DNA from: Ciona intestinalis
Taxonomy: Eukaryota > Chordata > Ascidiacea > Phlebobranchia > Cionidae
Direction: 5' to 3'
NCBI RefSeq assembly: GCF_000224145.3
Contig: NW_004190446.2
Span: 62,001 to 126,000 of the forward strand
Length of the DNA stretch: 64,000 nucleotides
A program made the position numbers and the translations under genes. The notes beneath the pieces were generated by a model that worked only from the letters and a program-made list of their open reading frames with translations, was not told the origin of the DNA and made no database searches. How positions within the stretch are numbered: position 1 is the first letter of the stretch; each line of letters begins with the position of its first letter. This document shows positions 56,901 through 64,000 of this stretch, piece after piece.

Positions 56901-59900
56901 TCGGCCCCACATCCTATGTCCGTACTCCATGTGCCAGATAAACTTGAACTCCTTGAGGGTCATGTCGTGGTTTAATCTGGAGGTTAAGGGGTTTATGTCC
57001 TGTAGGTAGGTGGGTGTGACTTATCCATGGTTGCCACGCCCATGCCCACAGTCGAGTTGCTAAAGCTATTGCAGTGTGTGGATAAGCAGACATGATTTTT
57101 GGTTGGTTTGGTCATTTATATCCTCATGGGTGGGAACTTGACTTATCCATGAATAAATACCCAAAACATAGATAATATATGGCCTTTAGGCTTACATTTA
57201 AAAATCACTTGCATGGTACACGTATAATAGATAAACTAACTTTCTACACTATATAAACCAATAATGCCAAATTATCCTATTTAGAGTTTTACCACTCACA
57301 TTTTAAACTCTGGATATTGTTGATATTTTCCAAACTCTTCCATCCATTCCTCCTCTGTATGCGGAGGTTTCATGCCTTTGATAAGATGCCAATCCACCAT
57401 TGATAAGCCGGACTCTGTTAGTCTTGTAACCCCTCCAATAACAACAGCACCAACAGTCTGTTAATGAGAAAATACTTAAAATTCTACAGGCAATAAAATT
57501 AACCAAGGGTATAATTGGTAAATAATATGTTTATATAAGAACTCTATACAAATGTAATAAAACTCTGGGTACAATAGGTTTAGTTTTACACAGTTTTTAT
57601 AATTACTATTGAACCTTGTTTTTGCTTATAAAAAGCATGTCCATAAACTTCATAAACTTTTCATACCAATAGGTACAGGAGAGGATGAGCTGGTATTAAA
57701 GTCAAATAAAGGATTCTCTCACGTGGGTGATTTAATTTATAGATTTATTGAAGGATTTAAAGCAAAGATAATGAACATGCTGCAATTAGTGCCTCAGTGT
57801 GTAGGAAATATTGTTCATTATCTATGGTTGTTAAGCCTCCTTTCCGCACAGGATCAATACAATGGTATATACACAACCACACCACCAGTAAAACCACAGA
57901 AATATGCATACGATGCTGTTTCATGGAACATACTTGTTATCTGAGGTTGGCATCGAAAAAATGCGCCACAAATCTTTCGTTATTAACTTACATAAGTGAA
58001 TGAATTTGATCGTAAATACGTCAGAGATATTAAAGTTATGAGCATAGACCACAGCGCTACTGAACAAACAAAATCTATTTTAAATTCATTTTACAGCAGC
58101 AATCATAAGCGTTAGGAAGCGAAAACAAAATTCTGCTGAAGTGTTATGTTTGAAAACGTCAATAACACTCTATTGACGTTTGTATAAAGAATGCAATTCC
58201 CTTCCAACTACTTTAAAGTATTACTGGAACAAAACAACCAATTAACAAAGTCCCCATAAAAGACAGTAATATAATTTCTTGTTTGTACCGGTATAGCAAA
58301 AGGTTTTATTGCTATGTAAAAAATAGGTATTATGTATAACAATAAAACAACAGTGGCTATTACACACTAAGTAGCCTATAAAATGTTTGGCACACTCATT
58401 TGATAAAAAGCTTGACCATTCCACCCAACAAACACATTTTTAACTATTTAATAAAAATACAACAATATCTTCGTTAAAGAAAAATGTGGTTATGACATCA
58501 TAATACCAAGTACAAGTATAGAAGCAGATTATTGGATAAAAATATTGACCATAACTAACAGACTGAAGACAGATATAATATATACTAGGCTGTTAAATAA
58601 ATACAGTATTACTGTTCTGGATTCAAGGTTATGACATCATAATACGTACCATTCCACAACAGCCAGCTAACCACCAGCCAACAACTTTACGAGTTCCCGT
58701 GTTAATATTAGTTGCCACGGTGACCGAATGACGTGAATGCTGGATCGGTAACGACTAGAAATATTTATTTATATATTTATGAAGATAAAAATTTGCAAAA
58801 TAAATTATAACCATCATGTTGAGAAAGCAACCATGGATAAGTCAACAACAATATTGATAAATAAGCCTCAAAGTAAAGTTACATTAAACTATTAACATTA
58901 AATATCTAACTAAACATGTTTTGTTGTTACAAATACATGATAGTGGCCTGGGGGGTTATGCAACTATTTAATGACAAACTGAATGTGTTGATCCAACTGT
59001 GTCTGACATGATTATGTCAATAAGGATATTAAATATTATGAAACAAACATTTCAGTTCTTGTAATCCACCATCACAACACACAGGCGCGCAAATGTAATA
59101 ATAAAACTCATTATTTTAAATATTGTATGAGCATTAATAATGAATTGGCAATCCGCTGTGAACCAGGATTGCTATTCCATATTGTAATTTTATTCAGAAA
59201 AATATTGGTTTAATAATAGGATGGGGAAGTCAAAACCATGCATATATATTATATATATATATAACATAATTTGTATTTATCCTATATTTTTTTATATCTT
59301 TACAACTAATATTTAATTACCCTCGCTAAGAGATGGAAAATAATCAAATAAACAAAAGATCATAGTTAAAAAGGATGGTCAAAATATTCAAGTTTTTGGT
59401 GAAGGGGCTTAGTGCACGGGTATCCTGCTACACTAGACACTATGGTTTCCTACCCTGTGGCTGCTATTAAAGCTGTCTGTTGTTTTTGTATGGTTTATTC
59501 CATTTATTCATGCATGGTAAACTTTTAGAAGGAGGAATTGAATTACTGCTTTGGATAAAAACACCTAAAAGTAAAATGGAAAAATATTTCCCTCTGTCTT
59601 GAAAAAAAATTTACTTTTGTGTGACGGTAGTTTAATTACTGCCTTAAATAAAACCCAGCAAAATTTTCTGCTATATATTGTATATATATAAATATATATA
59701 ACGAAATTCTTTTTATATATGTACATTTATGTTTTTTTATTCCTGGTTGATAAACTTAAATGCAGGTAGTTTAATTACTACCTTAGATAAAACATCTTAA
59801 TGCATATACATATATATATATTTTAAGATAAAAACAAATACTAGTTACCTTTAGTTGTTTAAAAGCGACATTTGTTGATTGGCCTCCCCTTCTAAGCGAT

Positions 59901-59938
59901 GAAGCTATTCTTCTTATACACCAACTTCCATACATCAT
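54000..59938 (-). CDS. COX15: Heme a synthase COX15 (mitochondrial)
   Basis: Inner-membrane enzyme that oxidises heme O to heme A for cytochrome c oxidase. Nine exons in phase: 59849-59938, 58650-58754, 57300-57457, 56790-56976, 56169-56251, 55599-55765, 55150-55304, 54510-54626, 54000-54131; 397 residues (human 410). The N-terminus is Arg-rich and acid-free ([16 protein letters not shown]), as expected for a mitochondrial presequence. Conserved blocks: [99 protein letters not shown]. The histidines in EYGHR, SHLGSA, FDHR and ATHQS, known heme-ligand positions, are all present. Two tandem ATGs begin exon 1. Confidence 0.97.
55960..56140 (+). repeat. Dispersed 96-bp family, about 1.7 copies in COX15 intron
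   Basis: GTGTATGAAACAAAACACCC, ACATACGTGGTAACTTGTAA and GTATGAAACAGACACCAATG follow the unit order of the 2640-3165 array. Confidence 0.8.
56520..56690 (+). repeat. Dispersed 'GGGCATGGGAGTGGCAACC' repeat in COX15 intron 4
   Basis: Matches the copies at 32725 and 42700. A reverse copy lies 350 bp on at 57010-57150 in intron 3, so the two flank exon 4 (56790-56976) as inverted repeats. Confidence 0.8.
57010..57150 (-). repeat. Reverse copy of the same dispersed repeat, COX15 intron 3
   Basis: GGTTGCCACGCCCATGCCCA and AGCAGACATGATTTTTGGTT are reverse complements of the family's blocks. Confidence 0.8.
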
Positions 59939-61246
59939 GTGAACTGTAACAGCAAATAAAACATGATCAATATATACTATATTTGATTAAAGATTACAAC
60001 TGTATGATGGTTACAAATAACAATAGCAAAGGAACACCTGGAATTATTGGGTTCTAAGCCAAATAGAATTTATAGTGCATTTAAATATTGCAACTTAAAA
60101 TTGATTTCTAATTTATGCTTGTGTGTGATGACAACAGTCGTTATAACATAGGTGTTGTTTCACAACTCCTGCACATCAGCTATAAATTCTATGCCGCATT
60201 CTTTCAAATCTATGAATTTAAAGTATGTATTATTATGAATGCTATTGGTATTCAGCCAAAGTATTTACTGCTATTATATGAATGCTATCTATTTAAAGTA
60301 TGTGGCACGTCAGCGTTGCTGTACTTTACAACCAACTTTGACAGTAGGGTGATTGCATTGTTACAAGGCAGATAGAATTTGTAGGAGTGACTGTATGACC
60401 AACAGGCCAAATCCAATTTTAAAGCAACAGAAAGCTTGTCATACATCAGTAGCCCAAATGAAAAATATTCTTTTAAAATGAATTAGTGAAGACATAAATA
60501 TAAAATTATGAAGTGTAATTTGTTTTTCCATTCTTAAACTTTTTGTCCAGCGTTAAACAAAATATAAACTTGAGCAAGACATTAATGCAAAACAAATCTA
60601 ACTAACCAGCAAAATATAAGCTTGATTTACTTGCAGAGTCACAGCCTCTTATTGGTATTGTCCTACTGCTTCAATCAGTTGCTTACACATTTGTATATAA
60701 TACCTAAACTACCAAAGTTCCTAAACACGAGTTGATATAAACACAAAATTTACTTATTTTGGCCTTTGGGTCAAATGCGTTTGAAATTAATTTTGCTTTA
60801 ATAATAATAGGCCCAATAAAACGACATGAAAAACAGCTTCATAATAATATTTTTATTCAATAATTCATTCATTCAACCCATACAGTTTATGCACGAGAAC
60901 ACATGTAAAAAGAAACAAAAACTTTATACTGAGTTAGATGCCAGAGCGAACATGGATCAGATTTTTCGTGGCTTTAATGAGTTTATTGACAACAGTTGTA
61001 ATAACAAGCATATTAGGGAACAACAGATTTTACAAAGTCTGCAATATCATTAGTTACCCAGTGCAGTAAGAGTAGTAAAGTAAAAACCCCAATAAAAATC
61101 AACTACCCTGATTTTACTAATTATTTCAGTCACAAGGATAACGTATCAATGTTGAATTATTGCAGCTAGTTGCTACAAGAACAAAGCAGCAACAATACTA
61201 CAGTTTATGTTGGAATCTATGCAGGTTTATGTTCATGTTGTCAAGT
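59939..61246. other. Spacer between COX15 and PP1
   Basis: About 1.3 kb. A weak 96-bp family remnant occurs at 60120-60170. Open frames at 60115-60375 and 60826-61053 have no recognised domain; the second overlaps the likely PP1 3' UTR. No other feature seen. Confidence 0.5.
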
Positions 61247-63033
<1,787 letters not shown>

Positions 63034-64000
63034 TCATCGTTGTCTTTGATTATCATTGGCCTCTGTTTGTCTAATAACCATAGATAAAGCTGCAACGGAT
63101 TCGTAATCTGAACCATCTGTTGAGTTTTGTTTGGTGGTTGCTGTCTTATCTAACTCATCGGCATCATCGACAATTTCTTCTTCTTCTGATTTAACAGCTT
63201 CATTGACTTCTTTAAGATTTTCATGAGGTTTCAAAGTAATTGAAAGGTTCTCACTATCTATAGGGTCAGATAATAGTTTATCTGAAGTTTGAAAGACGTT
63301 TTCATCACTTTCTGTGGACTTTGAGTTCAACGTATTTAGTTTTCTATTTGACTTTGGAGAACTACGGTTTGAAGGAATGTCAGAAATCACAATCTTTTCA
63401 GCAAATTTATCTTCAGTGTCAGAAAATCTGTCGTTTTTACTCGATTTTGTGTCAAAACGACCAAAACTTGAGGTTGATCTTGCCGTTGAAATTCCTAAAT
63501 CAACTTTTAACTGCCGTAGCATCCGTTCCAGCCTTTCTCTTTCCAATCCATGGGAACTGTTCAAATGTCGATCCATTAGTTGGTTTAAAATCTGATCTGA
63601 ATAAATCCCTTTGGTCAAAATATCATTGGTGACCTCATTGATGAACTCACAATATTTTAGCTCCTCCTCCTCCAATTTAATCCTCCTCATGGTCTCCGAG
63701 TACCCCATTGATGTTGGTTGACTGCTCCCGAATGACTTTGTCTCCATCCAGTCTCGTTCCCTCCTCATTGATCCATCCATGAGCGACATCTTCTTCACGA
63801 ACTCTGCTTGTTGCTCCACCCACTTTGAATGATCATCATCGTCATAGTTACCACTTGCATCCAAGGCCTCCAACTTCGTCTTAGCATCCTCTTCTTTTTT
63901 CTCCCTCTTCTTCTTCTCTTTATCAGCTTTAGGAAGAGTTGGAGCAGAATAATGCTTTGATTGTGAAAGAAATGACTTTCCAGGTCGCTTTTTAGTTCTC
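63034..64000 (-). CDS. SPATA7: SPATA7-like ciliary protein (3' part, continues off right edge)
   Basis: SPATA7 acts at the photoreceptor/ciliary transition zone and binds RPGRIP1. One open exon from the edge to the stop, about 322 residues. The diagnostic block is MRRIKLEEEELKYCEFINEV, TNDILTKGIYSDQILNQLMD, then RLERMLRQLKVDLGIST, which parallels human IYSDEEELLYLSFIEDVTDEILK...LHVLKVDLG. Upstream GKSFLSQSKHYSAPTLPKAD matches human AKSFLSQYRYYTPAKRK. The rest is Ser/Glu/Asp-rich and disordered (EEEEIVDDADELD). The N-terminus is outside the window. Confidence 0.88.
   Translation of the reverse strand, partial: RTKKRPGKSFLSQSKHYSAPTLPKADKEKKKREKKEEDAKTKLEALDASGNYDDDDHSKWVEQQAEFVKKMSLMDGSMRRERDWMETKSFGSSQPTSMGYSETMRRIKLEEEELKYCEFINEVTNDILTKGIYSDQILNQLMDRHLNSSHGLERERLERMLRQLKVDLGISTARSTSSFGRFDTKSSKNDRFSDTEDKFAEKIVISDIPSNRSSPKSNRKLNTLNSKSTESDENVFQTSDKLLSDPIDSENLSITLKPHENLKEVNEAVKSEEEEIVDDADELDKTATTKQNSTDGSDYESVAALSMVIRQTEANDNQRQR

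Noticed and set aside
60826-61053. 75-codon plus-strand open frame
   Set aside because: Short, without similarity that I recognise, and placed in the expected 3' region of the PP1 gene.

Overview
The window is animal nuclear DNA. It is AT-rich and gene-dense, with short GT-AG introns and many short tandem and dispersed repeats. The chordate gene complement (Smoothened, SUV39H, AKAP14, SPATA7, a dystrophin-family gene) in a compact genome points to a solitary ascidian, most likely Ciona. That is an inference from gene content and texture; no search was run. I recognise fourteen genes; thirteen can be named by family and one cannot. Two N gaps (67-566 and 45561-45685) interrupt the sequence.

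Layout. 1-25 kb is a run of four minus-strand genes: a UBR1/UBR2-type N-recognin E3 ligase (17 exons, C-terminus off the left edge), intronless TFIIH p44 (GTF2H2), a seven-exon bHLH protein resembling USF3, and a SENP1/2-type SUMO protease. 25-29 kb holds a repeat-rich spacer and a small plus-strand secreted lectin-like gene with an in-frame TAA. 29.8-32.2 kb is an intronless, WW-EF-ZZ-coiled-coil short dystrophin-family ORF (plus). 33-37.4 kb holds AKAP14 and an unrecognised coiled-coil/hydrophobic protein (both minus). 40-43.8 kb is an eight-exon SUV39H histone H3K9 methyltransferase (plus). 45-64 kb is a second minus-strand run: Smoothened (interrupted by a gap), RPL6, COX15, intronless PP1 catalytic subunit and the C-terminal part of SPATA7, which runs off the right edge.

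Most exon models were checked by hand: splice dinucleotides are present and codon phases close across every intron in the UBR, bHLH, lectin, AKAP14, coiled-coil, SUV39H, RPL6 and COX15 models. The genes look like an ordinary mixture of housekeeping and developmental functions, not a pathway cluster. AKAP14, SPATA7 and Smoothened are all cilium-linked, but neighbouring genes are not.

The most unusual structures are: (i) a 34-bp tandem repeat that duplicates the 3' end of a UBR coding exon with its splice donor, giving four consecutive GTAAGT/GTGAGT donors; (ii) a 96-bp repeat that is tandem in a UBR intron and dispersed through the window; (iii) a 71-bp repeat arrayed in introns of two genes in opposite orientations; (iv) a 26-bp minisatellite, open in several frames on both strands, in a SENP intron; (v) an intronless short dystrophin; and (vi) a lectin gene whose splice phases are intact but which carries one in-frame stop. 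I found no convincing CRISPR, operon, tRNA or rRNA feature and no system I would call a new pathway.
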